Shown: positions 41,275 through 54,772, numbered from the stretch's first letter. The stretch: DNA of 64,000 nt from Nymphaea colorata (GCF_008831285.2 NC_045149.1:18615035-18679034); one strand, 5' to 3'. Numbers and translations are program-made. Notes: generated by a model not told the origin, from the letters alone.

Positions 41275-41703
41275 AACATGTTCTTTATTATCCATTTGCA
41301 ATGGTAACGGTAGATCTAGAGAGAGAGAGAGAGGGAGAGATCCGGTTCTAAGTAGCATGTTCAATAATATTGACATGGAATCTTTGTAAAATTAGAGTAT
41401 CACTTTATTAAGTTTTTCATATATATATATATATATATATGGACTTATTATAAATTATCCAATCGAATTGGTTGATTATTTACAAGGTGGTACATGTGAA
41501 AATTATTTCTCCAATAAACTAAATAATAATTTGTAGGTTGACTTTAAAAATGTAAATGTTTATCGTCTTATGACCATAAATTAGTCTACATACTCTTCAT
41601 ATTTACTTAGTTTGCATGTCATAAAAGCTATATATAAACAAATCGATAAACGTATATGGATATTTATAACTGCCTAATGGTGTTGTCCGAATGAGATGTA
41701 TAA
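41275..41703 (+). repeat. 0.4-kb dispersed repeat, copy C
   Basis: From AACATGTTCTTTATTATCC to the AGATGTATA segment; the same sequence occurs in direct orientation at 48772-49172. Both contain a (GA)n run near the start. The two copies bracket block B, 7.5 kb apart. Confidence 0.9.
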
Positions 41704-41751
41704 AAGAACTCTGCACCACGGGTTAAGATGTGGAACTTGAGACCTTGGGGC

Positions 41752-42163
41752 TAGGGATGTCATTATGTTTGATTTGGATTGGATCCCCAATCGAACTGTT
41801 CTAAAAAAATCGGATATAGAAAACCAGTTAGAAAAACGGATTGGATTCAAATTTAAGAAATAATATTTGATCGGATTCAGATTCGAATATACATAAAAAT
41901 ATGATCGGATTTATATTCCATTTGATTTAGTTTTAAGTAAATGTCATATATCCGATGCTCTTACATTTTGAAAATTGATCAGATATAAATGTGAAAATGT
42001 GATTCATACCGAATTCAATATGTGAAGTTAGATTTCTGATTCAGATATGACTTTTTTTTGTTTATCTTTGAATTAAAATTAAAATCTAAATATGAGAATA
42101 TCCGAAAAAAATGGACATGGTTAATGACATATCCGATGCAAATCCAACGTATTGACATCACTA
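41752..42163. mobile_element. small terminal-inverted-repeat element
   Basis: The left end reads TAGGGATGTCATTATGTT. The reverse complement of the right end reads TAGTGATGTCAATACGTT. The match continues for about 30 bp (GATTTGGAT against GATTTGCAT), giving imperfect inverted repeats around a 412-bp AT-rich interior with repeated ATCGGAT motifs. No coding capacity; a non-autonomous DNA element is likely. Related ends occur near 25945 and 42735. Confidence 0.55.
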
Positions 42164-42235
42164 CTTAAGACTTGTTTGATGGCATGGAAAAGTTCTCCAC
42201 AACGTTTACATCTTGAGAAGGTTATCGCCTCAAGA

Positions 42236-42310
42236 TGCATAGCGTAGCTGGTCGAGTTAAGAGCATGTATAACAGTAGATCTCTAATTCGATTCCCGTAG
42301 GCATTATGTT
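42236..42310 (+). mobile_element. tRNA-derived SINE head
   Basis: TAGCGTAGCTGGTCGAG at 42240-42256 resembles a Pol III A box, and AATTCGATTCCCG (42286-42298) a B box, at tRNA-like spacing. The region is diverged from any intact tRNA and is followed by unrelated sequence, as in a SINE. A decayed tRNA gene is the alternative. Confidence 0.4.
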
Positions 42311-42493
42311 CATGTGTCTTAAGGTGGTAGGGCGCGACATACAAGTTAAAGCGTGCATTGTTACTATTGCTAACACCGAGGCATAGACTAGTGAACCTTT
42401 AAACAAAGTTAATTGTACCAACGGAATTGGAATTGGATCTGCATTTGGATCTGCCACCAAGAAAAGAGGAAACAAGAAGAATAAAAACGGAAT

Positions 42494-43268
42494 CCTATGC
42501 AGTTACCTAACCAGGTATACTATGCCCTCTTGGAGTATGTTACATATGTAAGTCGTAACACGTATAGATATGAAAATATTCATTCAAAACTAAGATTTGA
42601 ATCCAAATTTGATCAGATCGAATGATATTTTTTAAATCTGAATCTGATCCGATTTCTTGAAAGAATATTAACTTTTTTCTTCATATCCATTTTGTTTTGC
42701 TTAATTTGTTCAGATATCCGATCCAAATTAGATATGTTGACATCTGTATATGCATTGAGTCAAATTAACTGAGCTTGACTTAGGCTTCAGCCGAGTTCAA
42801 GCTTGTAAATGCCCTTATTTACAAAGGCAAGAAAGATAGAGTTTGTTTCTTACAAAAATGTCTGATCTTTTAAAGAATGAAAATTCATTCTTACCTTTGG
42901 CGTTGATTTTTCAACTCTTAAACAAATGGACCGCATTCAAGCATCAAACTAAGTAATCCGAAATGTTCCTCCCATCTAAAATATATATAAGCAAAAGAAA
43001 CAAATAAAGTTAAAAAGAAAAAGCAAAAAATCTGTCGTTCGCTTATGTCAACTTTAACTCCAAAAGTGTGACCAAATGGGTTGTGCACCAGCTTATTCTC
43101 AATCATACAACTTTGGAAAAAACATTAAAGCCACTGCATAAAAATCGGCTTGAATAGTCAATTTGAACGTAATTGGTCCATAGTACCATGTATTATTATT
43201 ATTATTTATTTATTTTAAGAATACATTTTTTAACAGTAAAACCTGCTCATACTTTTAACATTTATTCT

Positions 43269-43311
<43 letters not shown>

Positions 43312-44185
43312 CTCAAGGGCATTGCTCAAATGATATTGGGATATATATATATAATGGGTCAATTCACCGAATCAATAGGCAATTTAATTTGATTGAGATA
43401 TACACTTTCAAATATACTGTTTGAAACAGTCCTAGTTCTCTAGACCCTTTCCCTCAACAGAGGCGGAGATTTACTTTGCCGCCGGAAAAGATTTCCAAAA
43501 ATAAACAAAAAGAGCGAGAACATAGTTATGGATTGGGCTCCATTTATAATGACGTTGAGCAGCACTCAAGAGGGACCCCTTTTTTGACGGTTTCCCTTCG
43601 AAGCGTGAAGGCCAATGGCTTCTGGCAGTGTGGGCGAGTGCGTGTGGAGAGGGTCGATCGATGGGTGGACGGAGGCCACATGGATCTTCACATGGCCTCC
43701 CCAATGATTGATGTGAAAGAGATCCTCCATCAGATCTCATCTCACTGTCCAAGAAAATTAAGGCGATGGCGATATACAGATGATCTTCCTCTTTGGTCCC
43801 AACAATGGAATGATGATAAAGAGTTTAATTTCCACACAGCAAGCAATCATTGGCAAGCTTAAGCTTGTCTCTGTGATGGTGAATAATCCATCCACAGCTT
43901 CTCTTAATCGCCTTCCTCCTTGTTCCTCAACGAAGAAAAGAAAAAGATGGTTTGCTTTTTTCCTCTTACTTCGATCTTGATCTACTTATCTTTTATCATC
44001 ACCTAAAGTACTTTGATGAACAATGCACGGTCAACATACGTAAAGCAACCCTTCTCTCTCTCTTTCTCTCAACTCGCACACCTTCGAGTTTTGGAAGATG
44101 CTGAATTGATGGTATTAAAAGTATTGATCTTAGGACTAAGAGTACCTGCTGGGGAGGCCACCTCAATGGGCTCTTTCCCGCCCCC

Positions 44186-44231
<46 letters not shown>

Positions 44232-45399
44232 GACAACTAAAGGCCATGTTTGTTCCAACTTGATATGAGACCTCCACGTATTTGAAAACCATCGATCTCA
44301 TATGATCAAACTCTTCCTTTGAGAAAAGAAAGAACTTGAGAGGAAACAATCTTCAACATAAAACCGCAAAGACTATACTCTTATACCTCTAAAGTTTAAG
44401 TTTGTTTAAGGGTCTGGGTAGACTTATGATATATCATTCAACTTGAATGTCACGCTTTGCTACCTTTAGCAGCTTAGAGGAATAACACATCAAAACCCTT
44501 CCCACTAATCTTTTGTTTATCAATGTAAGATTGATTTGCCTCCGGTCTACCATGCAATCGGCTCGAGTTGGCATGTAGGCAATTGGTCCCAAGCTCAAGT
44601 GACCTTCCGCTCTTGTGTGATAGATAGGGCTGGATAACCCATCTTGGCATCTCAAATGCAATTTTAAACCCTGAAGGCAAGGGAAGAAGGAAGATTTCAG
44701 CTGTCACTCAGACGATAGAATTAACCTCACTTGAATGTAAAGTAAATTTGGACAGTTCATTTGTAAGTTCAAATTGAACATATTCCTTCTTCATTCTTGT
44801 TGGCATTTATCGTCACCTATAGTCACAAACTTTATGTGGAATGCAACCAAAGAGCCAAAAATATCCAAGCTTTACCTTTGACTTGCATATCTGTATTTTT
44901 AATGTCGGTTGCAGAATATATTAATGAAAATTGCACCTTATATCGAACATAAATGAAAGTTTGACCTGTTTAAATTTGGACCGTTGGAACTAATAAAATA
45001 AACCAAACGGTGACATAGACACTCTATATATATTCGAATTCGGTGCAATCAGTTGGGTTTGACTTAAGAGTTTACAATTTGAAAGAAGTTAATTAAGAGT
45101 TTAATACTTGGGCTGCATCTGTTGACAGAATGTGGCAGATCCTTGTCTTTAATGTGCATATATATTGACTCCTTAACTTTGAAATTTATTTTGTATTTGT
45201 TCATTAAATATTTATTGGTGCTTTTATTTAAATCCTTGAATGTTGCCAAATTATCTGGTGCAGAAAAAAAGAGAAATTGTTCCTGAATTTCAATATGAGG
45301 AGAAAGAACTAGTCAACAACCAAGAAAAGACATGTCGTTAGAATTCATGGTGTTTTTCATTTGCCTACCTAAAAATTCTCTTGCATTTGCAAGGTGACG

Positions 45400-45432
<33 letters not shown>

Positions 45433-47362
45433 GTGAACTTGACAAAATAAAACTCTTATTTTATTATAGTTTTCAAATTTTGGATAACTTATTTTGATGA
45501 TTAGTTAGTCATACTTAGTCCCCATATTGACTAGAAAAAACATAAAAATCTTGAATCCCAAAATAGTGCCTCACAGCAATGAAAGTTTCTACCACTGTCT
45601 CTAGCGGCAGATGGAGAGGGGGGCCTACCTAGTCCATGGGCCACCTCAACTAATTGAAAAAAAAATGCATTGAAAGAATTAAAAAAACTTTAGTTTTGCA
45701 ATGTATTTTTTAAATTTATGTCAGTTTGGTTCTACCCGAATCCAAGGCTGGACTGTTTGGCCGCTTTTAAAAAAAAAATCTTAGCTTCGCTCCTGACTGT
45801 ACAGGGGACTTAGAAACAAGTTCATGAACATTTGATATAGTAAACTTAGTTAGCCTTTTTATGCATCATAATGGTAATCTCTCTCTCCCTTTCTTTCTTT
45901 CTTTCTCTCTCTCTCTCTCTCTCTAACACACACACACCCCTTATAACTAACCAAACATTTGTGTTTTCCTTCTCTTACTGATTAAATGTCAAAATGATGA
46001 TGAACATAAGAGCAGGGAACAAAAAGATCTCTCAAAAGATTATCGGGAACTAGAACCCACGCCTGCCCATGCTTTGCCTTTTCTTTTCTTTTTCCAAGAC
46101 CACGGTTCGAGTCTCAAAAAGGTCCATATTCGGACCTAGCCGGAAGGAACCAAACAACGGAATCCATCCAACGACACGACAATCTTACCAATCAACATCG
46201 ACGGGGACAAAAAAACCCAAAAAGAAACCAATCAGGCTAACATAGCAGGAACAGGAACCCAAACTCGAGATGAATGATCTCTGGATCAATGCATGTGAGA
46301 TAAATAGTCCACGATTCTTTGAACGCTAGAGAGAGAGAGAGAGTATTTGTTGGTGAAAACTCCAAAGAGATGGACCAGCACCCTTTAAAAATCCAACGGT
46401 CGCTTCCTGTCGATCCTGTGGGTGACATAATGTATGTATGCGTCTGTGTATGTAAGTGTGTTTGTGCCAATGTATATAGACAAGTGCATGCCCATGTGCA
46501 TATGTTTGTCTCTCTTTGTGTGTGTGAATGCGTGCCTCATGTGTATATGTGTGTGCATTTGCATGTGTAACATTAGATAAGGTCATGCATGTAGGAAGCA
46601 ATTATTAATACTAATTTTCGCTCTTTTTTATGACAAATACATCAAAAAATAAATACGGATGTAAATTACTTTACGTAGAATTCCATTATTCCAAACACAG
46701 TTTCCCTAATGTTTGTGCTTTGTGAAGAGCAAGAAAATTTACCAAAAAAGTAGAACTTTTCAAGATTGAACTCTAAGACACTGGACTTTTCAAGATTTCA
46801 AGTGGCGGTTGGGTTGTGATGGAGTTGTTCAACTTGAATTTATTAATCTGATGCGCATTTCTGTCTTGGACTTTAGTTGTTGATTTGAGGTGTTTTTAGT
46901 TAATGTAATAGGAATTCATGGGTTTGAAAGTTTAAATCTTGTATTGAGAAAAGCAGTTGATTGAAAATGTCTTTTGTTTTAATGTTTATTTTGCTTAAAT
47001 CCCATGAGGCGATACTCTTACTCCTAGGGGAGCTAGAATTTTTTTTAAGAGGGGCCAAATCGTATTTTGAAAATTTGTACAAGGTCCGAACAATATTTTT
47101 TGGATTTTATACATAGGAAAAATTAAAAATGTTCAAAAATATAAGTATAGTAACTTCTCCCCCTAAAATCTAAGGGGAATCATGGCCCCTGCTTATGCTT
47201 CTTGGTTCAAGGTTTGAATGGACTTATGATACACCCTTTAATTTGGGAATCGGGTGTCGTGCTTACCACTATTTGCAATTGAAACTAAAAATATCATTTG
47301 ATGATGTTTCTACGACCATGCACTTCCAATCAATATGGCCAAATCATGGCAAAATCCAAAAT
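42494..47362 (+). repeat. duplicated block, copy B
   Basis: Counterpart of copy A. Arms 42494-43278 and 45433-47362 match A directly; the core 43309-45410 matches inverted. B lacks three stretches present in A and has its own extra stretch at about 45602-45850 (GGCGGCCT-poor, beginning AGCGGCAGATGG). The left arm carries CTGATCTTTTAAAGAATG as in A. Confidence 0.85.
43309..45410 (-). repeat. core of copy B, inverted relative to copy A
   Basis: Edges abut (AT)n tracts at 43279-43308 and 45412-45432. Contains the reverse complement of the TATAAAT-bearing segment of A (ATTTATA at 43542-43548) and a (CT)n run at 44190-44230 matching the (GA)n at 28373-28390. Confidence 0.85.
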
Positions 47363-48771
47363 CAGAGATGTAAGATTTCACAGATTCCAAGTATGGTGGA
47401 TTGATAGTTCTGTGGTTCATCAACATGAATTCTTGTGAGTGAGTTGTGTGTGCCGTTAGGTGCATGCAACCAATATACGCCAAAGGGTATTTTGGTAATT
47501 ATTTTAACAGCAATGTACTTTTCAATCTTTTCAAATTTTTTTATTTCTTTTTATGTCTTCAAAAAATTTGTTCTTTTTCCATTAACGAATGGATATTTTC
47601 ATCGTTAGCCTTACTGGTGCACGAAAAATTGATACATCTTTATGGCGCACATAACCAGCTTCGTGAATTCTTGCATGTTCAATTAATATCGCCCTTCAGT
47701 TCTTCTCGCTCTTGGTCAAATGATCCAGTCATGTCTCATCAATTTTTTGGTTGAAAAGTTATAGCCATGGTGGTAGCATATTATGCTTACTTGAATATCT
47801 CATTTAATGTTAGGGCGAAGACAAGAAGTCATTTTCCAAACTTTATTCATGCACTTAATTTAGATCATGAACTTGTTCAACTCCTGTAATTTTTCAGTAT
47901 GGTGACTTGATGAAGAGAAGTTGAGAATATGATGCCACAAGCTTATGAGACTTGTTCTCATGTTGTGTTTGGATTGAAGAAATAATCCCAAGACATTCTT
48001 AACATCAAAGATTTTGGTTTGTGTGTGTGTGTGTGTGTGTGTTCATACAACACTTGCCAGCCTCTACACACACACACAAACCTTGATGGATAAATCTATA
48101 AATTCAACACACACACACACATATATATATATATAAACACATAGAACACTTGCCAGCCTCACATGCCGAGGGTATGTCATGAATTGGTTTGTGTTTTTTT
48201 TTTTTTTTCTTAACTTGATGGTTCGATTTATACAATAATTTATTTATTTTTCACATACTCAAATGAATGCCAACATACTTATTCTGTCGAATCTATGCGT
48301 TGAACAAAGTCATAGTGTTCTAATTATAGATGCAAAAAACCAGCTAGCTACTCGTTTTAAGACTGTGGGTCTAAATATAAATAAAAGGTTACATTATTTA
48401 CTATGGAATGCGCGCGGCTGTAGCATATTAATTGCAGACCACATGACGAACGATTTCAACGCTTATAATCTTATATTATAGAACGCTGATTTTAATATTC
48501 ATTAGGTTAGAGCTCGCTGAGAATCAACACTGATAGTAATATCGGTTCTCAGCATTTAATTAACTTTCATTGGATGTTTTCTAACAGTTTCCGTTCTTCA
48601 TGATCTACGTTACTTAACCACCAAATACATGCAACACTAGCTTTGACCAAATCAAGCGGCGCTGGTTCGGCTATCTACATATTAGAAATATATCCTTAAC
48701 ACTTAATTATACAATATGTGTATCCATTCGGCAAGAGTTCTTTTTTTTTAGAAAAAAAAAAGAAACCACTG
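47363..48771. other. intergenic with microsatellites
   Basis: AT-rich. Contains (TG)n at about 48021-48042, (CA)n at 48068-48080 and (AC)n-(AT)n at 48109-48134. No gene recognised. Confidence 0.6.
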
Positions 48772-48806
48772 AACATGTTCTTTATTATTCATTTGCAATG
48801 GTAACG

Positions 48807-48841
<35 letters not shown>

Positions 48842-49172
48842 CGGCTCTAGCTAGCATGTTCAATAATATTGACATGGAATCTTTGAGAAAATTAGCATAT
48901 CACTTTATTAAGTTTTTCATATATATATATAAAATTATCCAATCAAATTGGTTGATGATTTACAAGGTGGTACATGTGAAAATTATTTCTCCAATAAAAT
49001 ACATAATAATTTGTAGGTTGACTTTAAAAATGTAAATTTTTATAGTCTTATGACCATACATACTCTTCGTGTTTACTTAGTTTGCATGTTATAAAAGCTA
49101 TATATAAATAAATCGATAAATATATACGGATATTTATAACTGCTGATGGTGCTGTCCAAAGGAGATGTATAG
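48772..49172 (+). repeat. 0.4-kb dispersed repeat, copy D
   Basis: Direct copy of 41275-41703 with a shorter AT run in the middle. Confidence 0.9.
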
Positions 49173-50109
49173 ATAAACCACCCCATGCGTGTTATTATGG
49201 AAACTCCAACCACAAATCTCTCAAAAAACTTGCAGATCGATCGACAGGCATTCCCCCCATTGAACCGATCAATATTTCTGCTTCAACAAGAAAAGCAAAG
49301 CCAGAGTTTCAAGGAGCTAGATTAAAGAAAAAACAGAAAACCGAGACGAAAGAGGTTCTGCTGCGACAACCAGATGGATGAGAGACAGAACAGATTCAAT
49401 ATATTAAAATCACTGCGTAAAGGATCGAACGCATGGGATTAATCTAATAAAACCTCTCTCGATACCTGAGTTTCTCGAAACGGCGGTAGCTGGCTGAGCC
49501 CCATTTCCATCTGCTCCCTGGAAGGCCACCACATGGCAGTTACAGTTAGCCTCAGTTAGGATTCTCCCTTCTTCGAGATCCGCGACTCCATCTCCCTGCT
49601 GACCTCGAACTATGCGTCAGGTCAACATGTTTTCAAGGATAACCACATTAATGCACGCTACATGAACATGATGCTCTCAATCTTTATTATAAGATGCTAC
49701 ACCCACATGCACTCTCCTGGTTGGGTCTCTTTATATATATATATATATATATATAAAGAGAGAGAGAGAGGAACCTTAAGCTGGTGGATGGTATCTGGTC
49801 AAATGGGGAATGAGATGAAGAGTGAGGTCATCTACATTCAACATGGTAAACCAGCCTTTCAATTAATGAAAGATCATGATCTCTTAGTTAAAGTTGCTTA
49901 AAAAGAGGTTGCTTTTTCTCTTGTTAATGAAATTGAAGATGATTAGGGTTTTATAATGGACACTAGTTGTTGTCTCGTGTTAATGGAACTTGAGCGAGAC
50001 GAGTCGCGTTCACGAAAGTGTGCATGCAACAAATATAAAGGAAAAGGTAAGGGGTTTGTGCATTGTAGAATTTTTTTATAAAAAATGTATATTTTATATT
50101 TTTACAACT

Positions 50110-50193
<84 letters not shown>

Positions 50194-51825
50194 AGAGGTA
50201 TCGTGTGCACAAAATGCACAGAGGTGTGTACATAACCAGTTTCGAACTCTAGATATAAAAGGTTGGTTGTTGGGCAAACGAAATAGAACCTTGAACAATG
50301 CTAAGTGGCCATTTCACGAACTACGTGGCTATTTTGTGGACCACTTATCAGTTGCCTCTTCCAATAAATATGGCTTTGTAGTTTTAGAAACCCTAAAAGA
50401 ACAATGGTCTTGCTTGTAAATGGACTAGTAAATTAATTTGAGATTAGGGTTTTGTGTTTTTTTTCTCATTACATATTTCTTTCTTTCTTCCTTTTTTTTT
50501 TGTTTTCTTTTTTTGGTTTACTAGTTCTCATGAGGCCATGTGATCAACTTCACATTTGACCAAGCAGTTCACGCATATTCATAAACAAATAAAAGAGAAT
50601 ATGGTTACTCCAAGCCTTTTTTTTTTAAAAAAAAGGCCAGGAATCTTGATGAGAGTGCCCTTAACAGAAGCAACTAATATAATAAAGAATACTAGTACAA
50701 AAAAAGCCTAACCTAAAAGGGAGAAGAGCTATTTAGAAAGCCCATTAGGTTTACCTAAGGAGATCATGGCCTTCTAATACTATTTTATGGCATCAAAGGG
50801 CCTTTTTGTGAGCTATTGTGACCGACCTTAACCTCCCCACATATGCTTAAATGCTCCATCTTTTCCTTTCACAAGCATCGGCCTCTTGTGTTGGTGTTCT
50901 TGAGCCATTAATTTCAATTATGACGGCGGTGCTGTCTTAGTGGATGACCAATAAATATGATAACTAGGGCATGTTTGTTTGTTTATCTTCAAATATGAAA
51001 TGCCGCCAGCGGCCGCCGCCTGTTTAAACAAACAGTGGATTTGAGTCGACTGATAGCAGGGGGAAGATGGTGCAAGCGCATCAATCCATGGATTTGAAAT
51101 CCGGAGTAATCTCATAACAATTGCGGATTCATGGTAAACAAACATGGTGTCAAAGCTTTTCCTCAATTTGGTGATTGATTTTGGTAGTGTGGCAAAGAAA
51201 CCCTAGTTCTTGGTAGTCTTTGGAAGTGGAGGTGGCTTTTTGTGAGGGAAAAAAATTCTAAAGAACATCTATCGATGTGAGGTCGGTTCATGGGATCACT
51301 TTTTTTAATTAGGTCGCAATAATGAGAACAGTAAAGTGTGATTCCCCGTTGGGGAGTCCATTGTGGAAACAATGAGTATGTTATGAAAAGAAACATTATT
51401 TTATGGTACATAACATAAGATTATTTAAATGTTTGAGTAAGCATTCTTGATATCTAGTGGGTCCCCTCAACTAATCATGAACTCAACAAAAACCTAACAT
51501 TTAACTCCTTTTCTTGGAACTTGAAATTTCTTAGGCTCGTGAATGAATGACCCAAGTTGTGACACCAATCCACACGGAAAACACCAATCACTAGGCACTA
51601 AAAAAAGGTCCTGTTATTTACTTGGCTTTACTATGGTGAATAGTATTGTGCCCAACTGATGAATATCCAGGTCTCTGAATAGGTTTTCAAATTTGAAGCT
51701 ATAAATTTGACTTGTGTGGGTGGGACTCGCAAAAGATGAGGTGTATTCCATTGAATTGAAGGCGGTCCTCTGCCACCAAAGCTATAAGTCATCCCAAAAC
51801 CTTGAAAGTAGAGTGAACATGAGCC
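49173..51825. other. intergenic; possible isolated exon and long TA run
   Basis: At 49440-49620 the minus strand has a moderately GC-rich piece ending with a donor-like CTCAG-GTATCG, but its translation in no frame is recognisable. A run of TA dinucleotides spans 50112-50189. Position 51001-51030 has NotI-like GC-rich sequence (AGCGGCCGCCGCC) without a gene. Confidence 0.4.
50112..50189. repeat. long (TA)n microsatellite, about 78 bp
   Basis: Uninterrupted TA dinucleotides; the longest pure run in the window. Confidence 0.97.
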
Positions 51826-52262
51826 GAGTTGAGCTCGAGAATAATTCGATGGAAGCAACTCGAGCTCAACATGGCAGTTACGTGTTGATCTCGACTCCAT
51901 TAAGGCTCGACAAACTCATTTGAATAGAATTGATATTCATTATTACGTGTTGAGCTCGAGCTCGACTTGATTAAGGCTCGACAAACTCATTTGAATAGAC
52001 TTGATATTCATCATTACGTGTTAAACTCGAGTTTGACTTGATTAAGGCTCGACAAACTCGTAAACTTGTTTGAATATATCGACTTGATTAAGGCTCGACA
52101 AACTCTATTAAGGCTCAACTCAACAGTTACATATTGAGTTTGAATTCAACTCGATTATTTGAACGAGTCGACTCATGAACTCAAGCTCGATTCGTTAAGC
52201 AAATGACTCGGTTCGAATTCGTTCACCAGCCAAGACTAGTCGAACTCGAGTAGCTCGACTTG
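51826..52262. repeat. degenerate tandem repeat of about 70 bp units rich in CTCGA
   Basis: Units starting TTACGTGTTGA at 51877 and 51945 and TTACGTGTTAA at 52014 are followed by ATTAAGGCTCGACAAACTC. Two further partial units follow. CTCGAGCTCGAC blocks give many short palindromes. Repeats of this flavour are widespread in plant genomes; class unknown. Confidence 0.75.
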
Positions 52263-54739
52263 TTGTTTACTCCTACTTCAAAAGCAAGGTGAATGTCAGA
52301 ACCCTCCAGACACATCCGAACAGTGAACAGTTAACCACCCCTCAAAGTAGCCAAATATTTATAAGGTCTAGTGATCAGCTGGGAAAAGGAATATGTAATT
52401 AGTAATTATTACATGATTACAAAAGCCACGTAGAATAATTAGATGGTACGTAGCAAGTATATGAATATTTCACCAATATCGCGTTTGCTTTCTATTGTCT
52501 TAATTTGAATCAGTTTTGAATTGTTAGGTCTATCATTAGTATCCATGAGGCAATCATCATTCCAAAGCATCTTTTTATTGATTTAAACCAATAGATGCAT
52601 TTATCATGTATTATTTAGTAGAAAAGATATACCGCATTAGGTACTAATAATGTCAACTGTCCTTAGGGAAATGAAAAATCAACGGCTTAATTAAACTACA
52701 CAAATAAATGACAATAAAATAGCCCACCGTTTTATTTTTTTTGCGTCATTGAACTACACCAATGCATGTTCTTGAGCAAACAACGATACAAAAGACAGTA
52801 GTTTGTAACAAACAAGAGAATAAATCTTTAATTAGAAGCAAGTTGGGGCCTATCTACCAAATTTGGGTTTTAAAATGACATAAAATTCACATACATAAGA
52901 GATGAAGATGGTCAGCTCTTGTTCTTGCAAGTTTGATTAAATCCACCAGCTTCTTTGCCGCAATGGGTATAGAACAATAGGGCGGCTGTAAGGCGGTTCA
53001 TATTCAAGGGGTTTGAGGTTCGCATCTCGTGTCATGTTTAGATGAGTTATAAACAGTGGCAAACATGATAATTGAGTTGAATGCATTACAAGTTTATATA
53101 AAATCCGGAAGCAAACCAGAACTTCAAAGACATAAGGATATGACCTCGAGAGTTTTACCAAAAAAAAAAAAAGATTGTATATAACAGTATCAGTGCTATA
53201 TACACACACATAAGCGGGTGCACACACACACATACATGAGTTCAGTATGAAAGCGTGCTTGCACACACATACATGAGTTCAGTATGAAAGCGTGCTTGCA
53301 CACACATACATGAGTGTGAAACCGTATAACCCTAGATCAGCCTTGTATCTGATGTGGTAGGAATCGGTCCATGCCCTAGCCCTACGATATGAAGCAGTTT
53401 TTATAATTAACATCGCTTTTTTGCTGTTATCGACTGTAATGTGGGAGACAGCAGGAGTCAGCTGGTTGTAATTGAGAGGTATGAGGTGGATGGATGACAG
53501 ATCGCAACAGCAGAAAAAGCGCACCTGCCGATCCAATGCACAGAGCCATTGCAGGTAGCTGAGCCGCAATATGGACTGCCCAGATGCATGCTCGGAGAGT
53601 AATTGCAGGATAGAGATTGAGGCTGCCAAGTTTTTAATTTACTCAAATTGCAAACCAAATAGTGAGAGAGAGCAGGTTAGATATTGTGAGTGCCATATAA
53701 CAATTTCACCCGAACTGCAAGCTAACTAATGTAATCGTTTTCGTGAATGTGGTGTGCAACTGCAGAGAGAACAGGATAGAGATTGATGGTGCATGCTTCG
53801 CTTTATTTCCAAATGAAGAAGTACAATCATCTTCATATGTGTGTGTGTATGGAGAGAGAGAGAAAGAAACTGGTATGTGTTTATATTTTTTCGTATATAT
53901 ATTTACAAACATATATGAAACAACATGGAAACAACAAGGAAGATACCAACATACGCTTCTAGAGAGAGGGTTGGAGATAATGTTTAGTGAAAATGGTGTC
54001 ACAATGGGATTCATTAAGGGACATCATCCATGGCTACCAATATTGAATTAGCTACCAACAAAAACACCACAGATGGATGAGATCCTTCCTAGAAATTGAA
54101 CCCAAATCTTTGATTAAACAAATCCCAACTTTGCAAGAGCCCCTCCTAGGGACTCTCGTCCCACCTTCCACTCCATCTCTCTGCAACTGGCATTCTTGGT
54201 ACGCGTACTCACATTTGTCACACACCTTTATCTTTTCCCTTATACGCGTGATCTCACTCCCCTCCTTTCCTTTCCCCTTTTTCTTTTAAATTTTCCTAGT
54301 TCATTCTCTCTTCATCTCTAAGATGAGAGAGTGGGTATAGGGGAAGGAGCCTCGAAGGTCCCGAAAAGGGCTCACTCCCTACGAAGGGTGTGCTTCCTTG
54401 TGAAGTTCACCAGCACGCATGCACGCCTCCCTGCAAGTATGTGTATGGACGATAGTGCCTAGGGACTCTCCTGCTCCTGCTTTTGGAAGGTGCACCGGGG
54501 GATCCCTTGGACCCCTTTTCTCTTCGAAATCATAAAATAAAATGATATTATATTGAATTAATTAGGCACTTTTGGCTGCATCAAAGTTGGCAGATCATAA
54601 TTTTAATCAGAAACAAAAAACTTTTTCTTTCTTCTCATTTTTTAAAACGGGATTAGGATTTGAACCTATCCCATCAGCCATGAAAAGGAGTGAGCAGGAG
54701 CAACGCACATGCATTCACTACTTAGCAAATTGGCCATGC

Positions 54740-54772
<33 letters not shown>

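Noticed and set aside
50114-50298. Tyr-Ile repeat frames
   Set aside because: They are translations of the (TA)n microsatellite.
53231-53320. Short direct repeats considered as a CRISPR-like array
   Set aside because: Units are head-to-tail without unique spacers, in a plant nuclear genome; it is a minisatellite.
54650-54700. Possible tRNA gene (minus-strand B-box-like GGTTCAAATCC)
   Set aside because: No matching A box, anticodon arm or acceptor stem could be paired by eye.
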